Source: an uncultured Blautia sp.
GTDB taxonomy: Bacteria; Bacillota; Clostridia; Lachnospirales; Lachnospiraceae
DNA: 46,572 bases
Assembly: GCA_900556555.1 (NCBI GenBank)
Contig: USPF01000010.1
Span: 1 to 46,572, forward strand
Reading direction: 5' to 3'
Positions 1 through 9,006 of this stretch are shown in pieces. Within the stretch, counting starts at the first letter, position 1. The number at the start of each line of letters is the position of its first letter. Under the pieces are notes generated by a model. That model saw nothing but the letters and a program-made list of their open reading frames with translations. It was not told the DNA's origin and ran no database searches. Position numbers and translations under genes: made by a program.

Positions 1-220
1 CATGTGTTAATAATTCGTCCAGGAATTCCGGTGCCAACTGTTCATGCAGTTCTTCCGGTACATATCTTAAAGCATTTGCTACTGCCAGTTTAATTTCTCT
101 TTTGTTCAGTGTCAGCTCTCTCATTGGTGCTCTTCTGACACCTTCCTTAAAGGTTGGGTATTCTGGTAAAACTGGATCCAGTTTAATTACCATTGCATTT
201 CCGATCTCCGCATTGTTCAT
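1..220 (-). CDS. hutU: Urocanate hydratase, N-terminal part (cut by window edge)
   Basis: The 73 visible residues begin MNNAEIGNAMVIKLDP and continue with GVRRAPMREL and LRYVPEELHEQLAPEFLDEL, which I recognise as the N-terminus of the clostridial type of urocanate hydratase. The family converts urocanate to imidazolone propionate with tightly bound NAD+ in histidine degradation; the catalytic part lies outside the window. The ATG at 218-220 is preceded on the minus strand by AAAAGGAGACGATGTGAT, a good ribosome site. hutD lies upstream on the same strand but is separated by a terminator, so hutU is probably transcribed from its own promoter near 288-317. Identification rests on the N-terminus only. 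Confidence 0.8.
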   Translation of the reverse strand, partial: MNNAEIGNAMVIKLDPVLPEYPTFKEGVRRAPMRELTLNKREIKLAVANALRYVPEELHEQLAPEFLDELLTH

Positions 221-287
221 ATCACATCGTCTCCTTTTCTCTTTTTTCATGATTTTAGCATCTAGAGGGTCTAAAAAACGTCTATTG

Positions 288-317
288 ATTATAAAAAAGC
301 ACTAAAATTTACGTTAA
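288..317 (-). promoter_or_regulatory. Putative sigma-A promoter for hutU
   Basis: On the minus strand, -35 TTAACG (312-317) and -10 TATAAT (288-293) are separated by 18 bp. The -10 is consensus and the -35 is weak. The stretch 221-508 is otherwise AT-rich non-coding DNA holding this promoter, a roughly 60-nt leader and the hutD terminator. Confidence 0.5.
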
Positions 318-455
318 CTCTCTTTCTTTTTAATAGATTTTGACGTTTTTGTTTCTTGTGGTAAAGTGAAAGTGCATGAAAATCTGTTATTTTCTTTGTG
401 ATTTTGAGCCAAAAATAGGAAAAAATCACAAAAAGAATAAAAGAAACGACAAAAT

Positions 456-499
456 AAAAAATGGAGGTTCCCTTATATTTGAGGGTCACTCCATTTTTT
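456..499. terminator. Bidirectional intrinsic terminator after hutD
   Basis: AAAAAATGGAG (456-466) pairs with CTCCATTTTTT (489-499), with an inner CCCT/AGGG stem (470-473 with 482-485). T-rich arms lie on both sides. It sits directly after the hutD stop codon. Confidence 0.8.
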
Positions 500-508
500 A
501 TCCACATT

Positions 509-1090
509 TTATTTCACAGAAACTCTGCAAATTCCAAGTCCGGCCACAGACTCTGCTGTATTTTCAATCATCAGTTCTTTGCTCCAATTCTTACAGATAA
601 ACAGTTCTCCTGTTTTCACCTGCATATCCTCAATCTTTACAGTTCCTGCCGGCACATAGACAGCCAGAAGACTCTCTTCTTCCTCCGGCTTCAGCGTAAA
701 ACTTTCGCCTGGGTTTATCTGTGCTGTTTCCATCTTCCCATCTGCACCATTTTTCAGCATCAGATTGAAATCTACCACCTGTCCGAAACTAACCGTCGGA
801 ATCCCCCCATCAAAGCAGTCCACCTGAAACGGTTCCAGAGAAACTTCAACACCTTCTCCATGAATCATATCCAGATGTCCATGAAAAATAGAGAGATATC
901 TTTTTACTCCGGGAAGGCTGGTAAAATCAGAACGCTCTGCCTCTACGGTGGCACTGCTGATTCTGCACTGAAAATTGCCTTCTTTGTACACAGCATCTTC
1001 CGGATAAATATACAGTTCTGTGGTGCTTCCTCCTGACCACAGAGAAGTTTTAAATTCTTCCTGTTTTTTTACAACATATGTTTCGCTCAT
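509..1090 (-). CDS. hutD: HutD/Ves family protein
   Basis: About 193 residues with the signature LWSGGSTTELYIYPE near the N-terminus, followed by the beta-rich body (CRISSATVEAE, LSIFHGHLDMIHG, VDCFDGG) typical of the cupin-like HutD/Ves family. The biochemical role is not settled; it is often encoded with histidine utilisation genes, and hutU lies just downstream here. I place the start at the ATG at 1088-1090 because AAGGAG lies 12 nt upstream. An in-frame ATG at 1115-1117 adds nine residues but has only a weak AAAGAAA. It is divergent from citC, 163 bp apart. Confidence 0.75.
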   Translation of the reverse strand: MSETYVVKKQEEFKTSLWSGGSTTELYIYPEDAVYKEGNFQCRISSATVEAERSDFTSLPGVKRYLSIFHGHLDMIHGEGVEVSLEPFQVDCFDGGIPTVSFGQVVDFNLMLKNGADGKMETAQINPGESFTLKPEEEESLLAVYVPAGTVKIEDMQVKTGELFICKNWSKELMIENTAESVAGLGICRVSVK

Positions 1091-1191
1091 TTCTTCTAAT
1101 CGCTCCTTAACAAACATTTTCTTTATAGTAGCAAAAATCCGTCATCTAGTCCAGTACCTCTTATTTTCTTTTCCTTTATTCTTATGAAAAT

Positions 1192-1221
1192 TTGCATTAT
1201 CTGACTGGTCTATGTTAAAAT
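1192..1221 (+). promoter_or_regulatory. Promoter of citC-citXG
   Basis: -35 TTGCAT (1192-1197) and an extended -10, TGT-TAAAAT (-10 hexamer 1216-1221), with 18 bp spacing. It lies 33 bp upstream of the citC ATG. Confidence 0.6.
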
Positions 1222-1253
1222 ACTTATACAAAATAGCCAAGAAAGGAGCAATT

Positions 1254-2306
1254 ATGAGTTCTCAATCCTATTATCTTGAAGAAGGCTTCCCATTCCGCAA
1301 CCGGAAGCTGGATAAATTGAAATTATTTCTGTCAGAAAATAATCTGACTTATGATCAGCAGATTCAATATACGGTTCTTTTATGTAATGATGAAGGCAAA
1401 ATCATGGGCTGCGGTTCCCGCCATGAAAACACCTTAAAGTGCATTGCCATAGATAAAAGTCTCCAGGGGGAAGGACAACTCCAGCGTATCATCACCCAGC
1501 TTATTACCAATGCTGTGGAGCATAATATTTCTCATTTATTTTTATTTACAAAACCGGAATACAATATTGTTTTTTCTGATATGGGATTTTATCCAATTAC
1601 ACAGACAGACGATATGCTGCTGATGGAAAACCGAAAAGATGGAATTACACAGTATTTAAAAAAAGAAGCAGAACCCTACGAAAATCTTCCTGCTTCTTCC
1701 GTTGGTGCCATTGTTATGAATGCCAATCCTTTCACCAATGGACACAGGTATCTGGTAGAGACTGCTTCTAAAATCTGCGACCAGCTTCACGTATTTGTGC
1801 TGTCTGCTGATGCATCTGAATTTCCTGCTGATGTCCGTCTGGAGCTTGTGAAAAAAGGCTGCGAAGATCTGTATAACGTATATGTCCATGGAAGTTCTGA
1901 CTACCTGATTTCTCATGCCACGTTCCCTGATTATTTTCTGAAAGACAAAGCCTCCAGTTCTGAAAAGGCCGTAGAACTGGATCTGAAAATCTTTGGCAAA
2001 TACTATCAGAAAGCCTTTGGAATCACAGAGCGTTTTGTGGGCGATGAACCTTTCTCAAAAATCACAGCTCTCTATAATCAGGAAATGAAAAAGATACTTC
2101 CAGAATATGGCATTCAGGTCACAGAACTTCCCCGGTACCAGTGTGGAGGCACCATTATCAGTGCAACAACTGTACGTCAAAAATTCCTGGAGGGGAATAC
2201 CGAAGAACTCCAGGCTTTTGTCCCTTACAGTACCTACGAATATCTGATTTCTCCAAAGGGACAGGCACTTCGCAAAAAACTTTTAGAAAAACAGGAGGAA
2301 TTCTGA
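1254..2306 (+). CDS. citC: [Citrate (pro-3S)-lyase] ligase
   Basis: 350 residues. The enzyme acetylates the 2'-(5''-phosphoribosyl)-3'-dephospho-CoA group of citrate lyase acyl carrier protein using acetate and ATP, which activates the lyase. Residues 1-130 look like a GNAT-type N-terminal domain and 150-350 a nucleotidyltransferase fold with the NANPFTNGHRYL motif (His164) and a late IISATTVR segment. The ATG at 1254 is chosen because AAAGGAG lies 6 nt upstream; an in-frame ATG at 1212 lies inside the promoter. The stop overlaps the next start by one base (TGATG), so the two are coupled. The lyase subunits citD, citE and citF are not in the window. Confidence 0.9.
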   Translation: MSSQSYYLEEGFPFRNRKLDKLKLFLSENNLTYDQQIQYTVLLCNDEGKIMGCGSRHENTLKCIAIDKSLQGEGQLQRIITQLITNAVEHNISHLFLFTKPEYNIVFSDMGFYPITQTDDMLLMENRKDGITQYLKKEAEPYENLPASSVGAIVMNANPFTNGHRYLVETASKICDQLHVFVLSADASEFPADVRLELVKKGCEDLYNVYVHGSSDYLISHATFPDYFLKDKASSSEKAVELDLKIFGKYYQKAFGITERFVGDEPFSKITALYNQEMKKILPEYGIQVTELPRYQCGGTIISATTVRQKFLEGNTEELQAFVPYSTYEYLISPKGQALRKKLLEKQEEF

Positions 2307-3718
2307 TGCACACCTGCTGGACCTTAGGACCTGCCATTGCGCTTGCCGAAATCCTGGATGCCCGTGAACACCGGGCATGGATTCAGCAAGAACTTCTGCT
2401 GCAAAAACCTGCCAGCCTCTTAAGCTTCACTTTGAATATTGCCGGTCCTGTGAAAGTAACACCTTTTACCAAATGGCTGTATCACCTGGGATGCCGCCTA
2501 ATTCAAAGAGGTATTCAGAAACTTGATGGAACCATACTAGAAATGCGGGAAGAAAAGAAAGATACCGGCTGGGAAGGTTTCTTTTCCCTCTCTCTTTCAC
2601 CTGAAATCATAAAATCCTATCTGGTGGAGCAGGAACTTCAGCATCCCCTGGGGCGGTTATTTGACTTTGATGTACTCCGGCCTGACGGTTCAAAAGTATC
2701 AAGACAGGAACTTGGTTTTTCCGAACGCACCTGTCTCATTTGCGGAAATCCAGCATTTTCGTGCGGCCGTTCCAGAGCCCACAGTGCCCAGGAACTCCAG
2801 GCAAAAACCACGGAAATGATTCAAGATTTTTATATAGAAAGAATGTCTGTTCATATTGGCATGCTCATGCAGAAAGCCCTGCTTTATGAAGTAAATACCA
2901 GCTTGAAACCAGGGCTTGTAGACCGTCTGCATAACGGCTCACATAAAGATATGTGTATTGATACCTTTGTCCAAAGTGCCTATGCTCTGACTCCTTATTT
3001 CATAGAGTGTGCAAAAACAGGACTTGCATTTGAAGGCTCTGATACAGAACTTCCTAACTTATTTCTAAAGCTCCGCACCCTGGGCATACAGGCAGAATCT
3101 ACGATGCTTCAAGCCACAAAAGGGATTAACACACACAAAGGAATCATCTTCTCCGGAGGCATTTTCTGTGGGGCTGCCGGCTATGCAGCATCTGCCCACA
3201 TGGCTGACTTTAAGGATTCTAAATTCCCGGAGCTTATAGCCTCGATCTGTCAAAATATGCTTTCCGGGCTTCTGGATGATTATCAGAATATTACCCTCTC
3301 CACTGCCAGAACTCATGGCGAAAAACTATATGCCCACTATGGCATCACTGGCATCCGGGGGGAAGCTGAAAAGGGATTTCCTCATGTCCTTAAGTACGGA
3401 TTCCCTGCATTTCAAAAGGCATTAGAGACCTTATCCTCCTTAAACAAAGCGGGGCTGATTGCACTGCTTTATTACATAGGAAATGTGGAAGATACCAACT
3501 TAATCATCCGGTCTGACTATGAAACCGCAGCCAGGATTCAGCATACTCTCTCTGCTTTTTTCAAAACTGCTGAGTACGAAGAACAGCTGAAGATTCTTCC
3601 TGCTCTTGATACATTTTTTGTTTCCAGAAATATCAGTCCCGGAGGCAGTGCAGATATGTTGGCTCTTACTTATTTTCTTTGGTTTTTATCTGAAAAAAAC
3701 TGTTATTTTGAAGAATAA
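2306..3718 (+). CDS. citXG: Fused CitX-CitG: holo-citrate lyase synthase / triphosphoribosyl-dephospho-CoA synthase
   Basis: 470 residues. Residues 1-170 match CitX, which transfers the prosthetic group to the citrate lyase acyl carrier protein: GRLFDFDV (116-123), RTCLICGN (141-148) and CGRSRAHS (153-160). The rest matches CitG, which makes the prosthetic group precursor from ATP and dephospho-CoA: ALLYEVNTSLKPGLVDRLHNG and TKGINTHKGIIFSGG. The same fusion is known in other bacteria. Start ATG 2306 has AGGAGG 7 nt upstream, inside the end of citC. A strong terminator follows 14 bp after the stop, so citC-citXG forms a closed two-gene unit. Confidence 0.88.
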   Translation: MHTCWTLGPAIALAEILDAREHRAWIQQELLLQKPASLLSFTLNIAGPVKVTPFTKWLYHLGCRLIQRGIQKLDGTILEMREEKKDTGWEGFFSLSLSPEIIKSYLVEQELQHPLGRLFDFDVLRPDGSKVSRQELGFSERTCLICGNPAFSCGRSRAHSAQELQAKTTEMIQDFYIERMSVHIGMLMQKALLYEVNTSLKPGLVDRLHNGSHKDMCIDTFVQSAYALTPYFIECAKTGLAFEGSDTELPNLFLKLRTLGIQAESTMLQATKGINTHKGIIFSGGIFCGAAGYAASAHMADFKDSKFPELIASICQNMLSGLLDDYQNITLSTARTHGEKLYAHYGITGIRGEAEKGFPHVLKYGFPAFQKALETLSSLNKAGLIALLYYIGNVEDTNLIIRSDYETAARIQHTLSAFFKTAEYEEQLKILPALDTFFVSRNISPGGSADMLALTYFLWFLSEKNCYFEE

Positions 3719-3732
3719 CTATACATTCATAG

Positions 3733-3784
3733 CTATAAACTGTCAAAACATCTCCCTACTCTTTGACAGTTTATAGTTTTTTTA
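3733..3784 (+). terminator. Intrinsic terminator after citXG
   Basis: A perfect 15-bp stem, CTATAAACTGTCAAA (3733-3747) with TTTGACAGTTTATAG (3762-3776), 14-nt loop, then a T-rich tail to 3783. Confidence 0.9.
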
Positions 3785-3785
3785 T

Positions 3786-3814
3786 TTGACATCAATGAAA
3801 GTCAATGCTATAAT
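3786..3814 (+). promoter_or_regulatory. Consensus promoter of the FUSC-like gene
   Basis: -35 TTGACA (3786-3791), 17 bp spacer, -10 TATAAT (3809-3814) with an upstream TGC. Full consensus; predicted start near 3821, about 30 nt before the ATG. Confidence 0.9.
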
Positions 3815-3850
3815 CCCCCATTACTAAACAAAAATTGAAAGGACGATTTT

Positions 3851-4912
3851 ATGACATTTTATCAGGAACTTCAGTTAAATCAGGCAGGCTCCAAAGCACT
3901 CATACGGAATTCCGCAACAAACCGGGAAAAAATCCGTCATACTTGCATTTATCTTGCTAAAATTGCAATCACTATGGCTTTTTGCATGGCCTTTGTAATG
4001 GGGTTCAGTGCAATATTCGGAAATGATAACAGCATTGCCGGCGTGGTACTTTTATTATTCCTAATGGTCTTTAAAAACGCAGATTTTGGTATATGCACAA
4101 AACACTCCCTTGCTGTCATGGGTATCATTTTTGCAATACTTATGACTGGCCCAAGATTAGCCAATTCTTTCGGTCCTGTTGGCGGAATGTTCATGAATAT
4201 AGGCTGTATCTTTCTTCTGACATTTTTAAGCTGCCATAACATGCTCATGTCCAATCAGTCTACTGTAGTCCTTGGATATTTGCTTTTATATGGATACGAT
4301 GCTACCGGAAAAACCTTTGCTATGCGAAGCATTGGACTTCTTCTCGGTGCTGTTGCCACCATGATCGTATTTTACCGTGGACACAGAAACCGCAGCTACA
4401 AACGGACTATCAAGGATTTCTTCAAAGAATTCAGGCTTCATTCTTCCAGAACCAAATGGCAAATTGCACTTGCACTGGGTGTTTCTTCCATTATGTGTGC
4501 AGTAGAACTTCTCCATCTTCCCCGTTCTATGTGGGCAGGTATTGCTGCCATGTCGGTAATCCTTCCTTTTGAAAAAGATGCCAAAGGAAGAATCAAGGGA
4601 AGGATTCCAGGAAATCTTTTAGGCGGTATCGTTTTCCTGGCCCTTTATATCATGCTTCCACCTTCTTTTCTTTCTTATGCCGGAATCATCGGTGGTATCG
4701 GGGTTGGATTGTCTGCTACCTATGGATGGCAGTCTCTTTTTAATTCTTTTGGAGCTATGGCCGTGGCCACTGGGCTCATTGGACTGGAAGGTGCCATTTT
4801 CTTCCGTATTATGCACAACATCTGCGGAAGCCTGTACGGACAGTTTTTTTATAAATTCTTTGACAACTGTGTAAGTCGTTTTATGAAAAACACTTCCCCT
4901 GAAACCGTATAA
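3851..4912 (+). CDS. FUSC-like / aromatic acid exporter-type membrane protein
   Basis: 353 residues with two blocks of membrane segments (about residues 35-175 and 205-325) separated by a basic stretch (GHRNRSYKRTIKDFFKEFRLH). The second block begins with LHLPRSMWAGIAAMSVILPFEKDAKGR, typical of FUSC / aromatic acid exporter-like proteins. It lacks the long cytoplasmic region seen in larger family members. Substrate unknown. ATG 3851 is preceded by AAAGGA. It is monocistronic: own consensus promoter and a terminator directly after the stop. Confidence 0.65.
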   Translation: MTFYQELQLNQAGSKALIRNSATNREKIRHTCIYLAKIAITMAFCMAFVMGFSAIFGNDNSIAGVVLLLFLMVFKNADFGICTKHSLAVMGIIFAILMTGPRLANSFGPVGGMFMNIGCIFLLTFLSCHNMLMSNQSTVVLGYLLLYGYDATGKTFAMRSIGLLLGAVATMIVFYRGHRNRSYKRTIKDFFKEFRLHSSRTKWQIALALGVSSIMCAVELLHLPRSMWAGIAAMSVILPFEKDAKGRIKGRIPGNLLGGIVFLALYIMLPPSFLSYAGIIGGIGVGLSATYGWQSLFNSFGAMAVATGLIGLEGAIFFRIMHNICGSLYGQFFYKFFDNCVSRFMKNTSPETV

Positions 4913-4963
4913 AAAGTGGAGGGGCGGCTGGTATCCATCCAGTCGCTCCCTCCACTTTTTTAA
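4911..4963. terminator. Terminator between the FUSC-like gene and purL
   Basis: AAAAAGTGGAGGG (from 4911) pairs with CCCTCCACTTTTT (to 4960), GC-rich loop region, T run on the plus strand and A run on the other side. It can serve both convergent genes; purL ends at 5050. Confidence 0.8.
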
Positions 4964-5049
4964 TCTCCTTTTACCATAGCCTGCCACTTTCGTAATAGGC
5001 TTATGCCTCATCTTCTTGCCAGTGTAAAACCACCTTCAAATTTTATCGT

Positions 5050-8000
5050 TTATTTAAAATATTCTACACCAGATTCAAATATCTTAATATCCTGTTCTCC
5101 GTAGATATTCATAGCAACGCCATCTCCACGTCTTTCGGAGTGAGCCATCTTACCAAGTACACGGCCATCCGGGCTTGTGATACCTTCGATTGCACAGTAG
5201 GAACCGTTTACGTTCCACTCTTCATCCATTGTGATATTTCCGTTGAGATCACAGTACTGTGTAGCAACCTGACCGTTTTCAAACAATTTCTTCAGCCATT
5301 CTTCGTTTGCAACAAATCTACCTTCACCATGAGAAGCTGGGCTTGTGTAAACCTTGCCAAGTTCTGCTTTCTGTAGCCATGGGGATTTATTTGTTACTAC
5401 TTTTGTATAAACCATCTTGGAAATATGACGTCCGATTGTATTGAATGTCAGTGTAGGAGACTGTTCTGTCTGACCTACGATTTCACCATATGGAACTAAT
5501 CCAAGTTTAATCAGAGCCTGGAAACCATTACAGATACCAAGTGCAAGACCATCTCTTTCATTTAAAAGGCGCATAACAGCTTCTTTAATCTTTGCATTCT
5601 GGAATGCAGTAGCAAAGAATTTCGCAGAACCATCCGGTTCGTCACCTGCGGAGAAACCACCTGGGAACATAATCATCTGAGCCTGATCAATTGCTTTTTC
5701 AAAGGTTTCTACAGAATCACGAATGTCTGCTGCATCCAGGTTTTTAAATACTTTTGTGATTACTTTTGCACCGGCACGTTCAAATGCTTTTGTACTGTCA
5801 TACTCACAGTTTGTTCCCGGGAATACCGGAATAAATACAGTAGGCTGTGCAATCTTATGAGAACAAATATGAATCTCTTTTGTATCATATACACCCTTGT
5901 CCACATTCTTAGTTGCATCATCTGTCTCAGAACCGGAACGTGTCTTGAACACCTTCTCAAGAGGTGCTTTCCATGTTTCCAGAGCCTCTGCCATAGAAAT
6001 AGACATATCCTTATAAGTCAGAACAGGCTCTTCTAAGACTTCACCGATCACAGTGTATGTCATTGCCAGTTCTCCGACTTTATCGTGTTTTACTTCGCAG
6101 ATAATATCGCCAAATCCTGCTGTAAACAGGTCTCTCTCATCTACATTATGTTCAATCTTCACACCACGCTGGTTACCAAATGCCATCTTAGAAACTGCGG
6201 CAGCAATACCCTGACGGTCTAATGCATAAGCAGAAATAACTCTTCCCGCCTGAATATCTTCATGCAGTTTTGCATACTGTTCTTTTAATGCTTCGAAATC
6301 CGGTAAGTCGTACTCTGCTTTTGGTAAACGCAGCCATACTAATTTGCTTCCTGCTTTTTTCAGTTCCGGTGTGATCACATCTTTCTGTTTTGCCACATCC
6401 ACTGCAAAAGATACCAGTGTAGGAGGTACATCAATCTCATTAAAGGTTCCTGACATGGAATCCTTTCCGCCGATAGATGGAAGTCCAAATCCAAGCTGTG
6501 CTGCATATGCACCAAGAAGTGCTGCAAATGGCTGGCTCCAGCGGCTTGGGTCTTCTGTCATTCTTCTGAAATATTCCTGGAAGGTGAAGCGGATCTTGCT
6601 GTAATCACCACCAGCAGCTACGATTCTTGCCACAGATTCTGTCACTGCATAAACAGCTCCGTGATATGGGCTCCAGCTTGACAGATATGGGTCAAAACCA
6701 TAACTCATCATGGTAACAGTTTCTGTTTTTCCATTTAATACAGGCACTTTTGCTACCATAGTCTGTGTTTCTGTCATCTGATATTTACCACCATATGGCA
6801 TAAATACACTTCCTGCTCCGATAGAACCATCAAACATTTCTACCAGGCCTTTCTGGGAACAGGTATTTAAGTCAGCCAGTGTTTTTAACCAGCGTTCTTT
6901 TACATCACAAACTTTTGCACGGTCCAGAACATTTCCTTCTTTGTTTGGAATGTCCACGAACACATCAGTCTCCTGATGAGCACCGTTGGTATCTAAGAAT
7001 GCTCTTGATAAATCTACAATTGTTTTTCCTCTCCAGTTCATCACCAGTCTTGGGGATTCTGTGACAACAGCAACTGGAATTGCTTCTAAGTTTTCTTCTT
7101 TGGCAAATCCTAAGAATTTATCTACATCTTTTGGATCAATAACAACAGCCATACGTTCCTGAGACTCAGAAATAGCGATTTCTGTTCCGTCAAGACCAGC
7201 GTATTTCTTCGGAACCTTGTCCAGATCAATTTTCAGACCGGCTGCAAGTTCGCCGATTGCAACAGAAACACCGCCTGCACCAAAGTCGTTACACTTTTTG
7301 ATAATGCAGCTTACTTCTTCTCTTCTGAACAGTCTCTGAATCTTTCTTTCTGTAGGTGCATTACCTTTCTGCACTTCTGCACCACAGGTTTCAATGGATT
7401 CTTCTGTATGTACTTTAGAGGAACCTGTAGCACCGCCGCAGCCATCACGTCCGGTACGTCCACCTAATAAGATGATGATATCACCTGGATCAGAGTTTTC
7501 TCTGATTACCGCTCTTCTTGGAGCAGCACCTAATACCGCACCAATTTCCATACGTTTTGCAACGTAGTTTGGATGATAAATTTCTTTTACATATCCAGTA
7601 GCAAGACCAATCTGGTTACCGTAGGAAGAATATCCATGAGCTGCACCGCGAACCAGTTTCTTCTGAGGTAATTTACCTTTCATAGTTTCTTTTACAGAAA
7701 CAGTTGGGTCAGCAGCACCTGTCACACGCATAGCCTGGTAAACATAGGTACGTCCGGAAAGCGGGTCACGGATAGCTCCGCCAAGACATGTTGCAGCACC
7801 ACCAAATGGTTCAATCTCTGTTGGGTGATTATGAGTCTCGTTTTTGAAGTTAATAAGCCATTCTTCTTCTTTTCCGTCTACATCTACAGGAACAACGATG
7901 GAACAAGCATTGATTTCATCAGATTCTTCCTGATCCTGAAGTTTTCCTTCTGCTTTTAATTTCTTCATAGCCATGAGAGCCAGGTCCATCAGGCAGACAA

Positions 8001-8814
8001 ATTTGTCATCTCTGTCTTTATAGATTACCTGACGGTCAGCCAGATATTTTTCGTATGTTTTTACGATTGGTTCTTTGTAATCGCCATCTCCAAAAGTAAC
8101 ATTCTTTAACTCTGTGGAGAATGTTGTATGGCGGCAATGATCAGACCAGTATGTATCCAGAACACGAATTTCGGTCATGGATGGATCACGTTTTTCTTCG
8201 TTTTTATAATAATTCTGAATGTGAAGGAAATCTTTAAAGGTCATAGCAAGATTTAAAGAAGTATACAGTTCTTTAAGATCAGCTTCTGACATATCAGCAA
8301 AACCTTCAAAAATCTTTACATCTTCTGGTTCTTCAAAGTTTGTTACCAATGTTTCTGGTTTTACAGCGTCTGCTTCTCTGGAATCTACCGGGTTGATGCA
8401 ATGTGCTTTAATCGCTTCCAGCTCTTCCTCAGAAACATTTCCTTCAATCACATAGGTAGTTGCAGAGCGGATAATCGGATTCTCATCTTCTTTTAAAAAC
8501 TGTACGCACTGTACCGCTGAATCTGCTCTCTGGTCAAACTGTCCTGGAAGATATTCTACAGAAAATACTTTAGAACCTTCCTTCTTTTCAAATGTTTCTT
8601 TAAATAATACATCTACTGGAGGTTCAGAGAATACACAATTACATGCTTTCTCAAAAATCTCATCTGAGATATTCTCTACATCATAACGGATCAGTACACG
8701 TACTGCTTCTACGTCCTGAATTCCTAAATAGCCTTCGATTTCATGTTTTAATTCTTTCGCCTGCACTGCGAAATCTGGTTTTTTTTCAACATAGACACGT
8801 CTTACGCTGCTCAT
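5050..8814 (-). CDS. purL: Phosphoribosylformylglycinamidine synthase, large fused form (PurS-PurL-PurQ)
   Basis: 1254 residues in one chain. It converts FGAR, glutamine and ATP to FGAM, step four of IMP synthesis. An N-terminal PurS-like part is followed by the two PurM-like synthase halves (FKNETHNHPTEIEPFGGAATCLGG, DFGAGGVSVAIGELAAG) and a C-terminal class I glutamine amidotransferase with PVFPGTNCE, MFPGGFSAGDE and GICNGFQ (Cys1095), plus His1225 and Glu1227 in AHSERR. All amidotransferase residues are present, unlike the PurF paralogue at 19474. The start has AAAGGAG 7 nt upstream. It is divergent from a LysR gene, 192 bp apart. No clear promoter hexamers were found for purL. Confidence 0.95.
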   Translation of the reverse strand: MSSVRRVYVEKKPDFAVQAKELKHEIEGYLGIQDVEAVRVLIRYDVENISDEIFEKACNCVFSEPPVDVLFKETFEKKEGSKVFSVEYLPGQFDQRADSAVQCVQFLKEDENPIIRSATTYVIEGNVSEEELEAIKAHCINPVDSREADAVKPETLVTNFEEPEDVKIFEGFADMSEADLKELYTSLNLAMTFKDFLHIQNYYKNEEKRDPSMTEIRVLDTYWSDHCRHTTFSTELKNVTFGDGDYKEPIVKTYEKYLADRQVIYKDRDDKFVCLMDLALMAMKKLKAEGKLQDQEESDEINACSIVVPVDVDGKEEEWLINFKNETHNHPTEIEPFGGAATCLGGAIRDPLSGRTYVYQAMRVTGAADPTVSVKETMKGKLPQKKLVRGAAHGYSSYGNQIGLATGYVKEIYHPNYVAKRMEIGAVLGAAPRRAVIRENSDPGDIIILLGGRTGRDGCGGATGSSKVHTEESIETCGAEVQKGNAPTERKIQRLFRREEVSCIIKKCNDFGAGGVSVAIGELAAGLKIDLDKVPKKYAGLDGTEIAISESQERMAVVIDPKDVDKFLGFAKEENLEAIPVAVVTESPRLVMNWRGKTIVDLSRAFLDTNGAHQETDVFVDIPNKEGNVLDRAKVCDVKERWLKTLADLNTCSQKGLVEMFDGSIGAGSVFMPYGGKYQMTETQTMVAKVPVLNGKTETVTMMSYGFDPYLSSWSPYHGAVYAVTESVARIVAAGGDYSKIRFTFQEYFRRMTEDPSRWSQPFAALLGAYAAQLGFGLPSIGGKDSMSGTFNEIDVPPTLVSFAVDVAKQKDVITPELKKAGSKLVWLRLPKAEYDLPDFEALKEQYAKLHEDIQAGRVISAYALDRQGIAAAVSKMAFGNQRGVKIEHNVDERDLFTAGFGDIICEVKHDKVGELAMTYTVIGEVLEEPVLTYKDMSISMAEALETWKAPLEKVFKTRSGSETDDATKNVDKGVYDTKEIHICSHKIAQPTVFIPVFPGTNCEYDSTKAFERAGAKVITKVFKNLDAADIRDSVETFEKAIDQAQMIMFPGGFSAGDEPDGSAKFFATAFQNAKIKEAVMRLLNERDGLALGICNGFQALIKLGLVPYGEIVGQTEQSPTLTFNTIGRHISKMVYTKVVTNKSPWLQKAELGKVYTSPASHGEGRFVANEEWLKKLFENGQVATQYCDLNGNITMDEEWNVNGSYCAIEGITSPDGRVLGKMAHSERRGDGVAMNIYGEQDIKIFESGVEYFK

Positions 8815-8946
8815 TCCGGCTCCTTTCTGCCCTCCCTGGGCATTGGCTTTTTCTTTTTACCATTTATATGAACAGTTTAACACATGTTTCTTTATAAGTA
8901 AAATTAATATGACTAATATTTTATATAATTATACCTAATATATTTA

Positions 8947-8975
8947 TTGACTTCTTACCAGACTTCTCTTATAGT
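8947..8975 (+). promoter_or_regulatory. Promoter of the LysR-family gene
   Basis: -35 TTGACT (8947-8952), 17 bp, -10 TATAGT (8970-8975). The surrounding 8880-8946 is very AT-rich and lies between the two divergent genes, a likely site for regulator binding. Confidence 0.7.
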
Positions 8976-9006
8976 TTAAATAAGAACACTTAGAAAGGAA
9001 ACATCT

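Noticed and set aside
289..507. Minus-strand ORF of 72 residues between hutU and hutD
   Set aside because: It runs through the hutD terminator and the hutU promoter and has no ribosome site.
461..1036. Long plus-strand ORF across hutD
   Set aside because: Antisense shadow of hutD; composition and lack of a ribosome site argue against coding.
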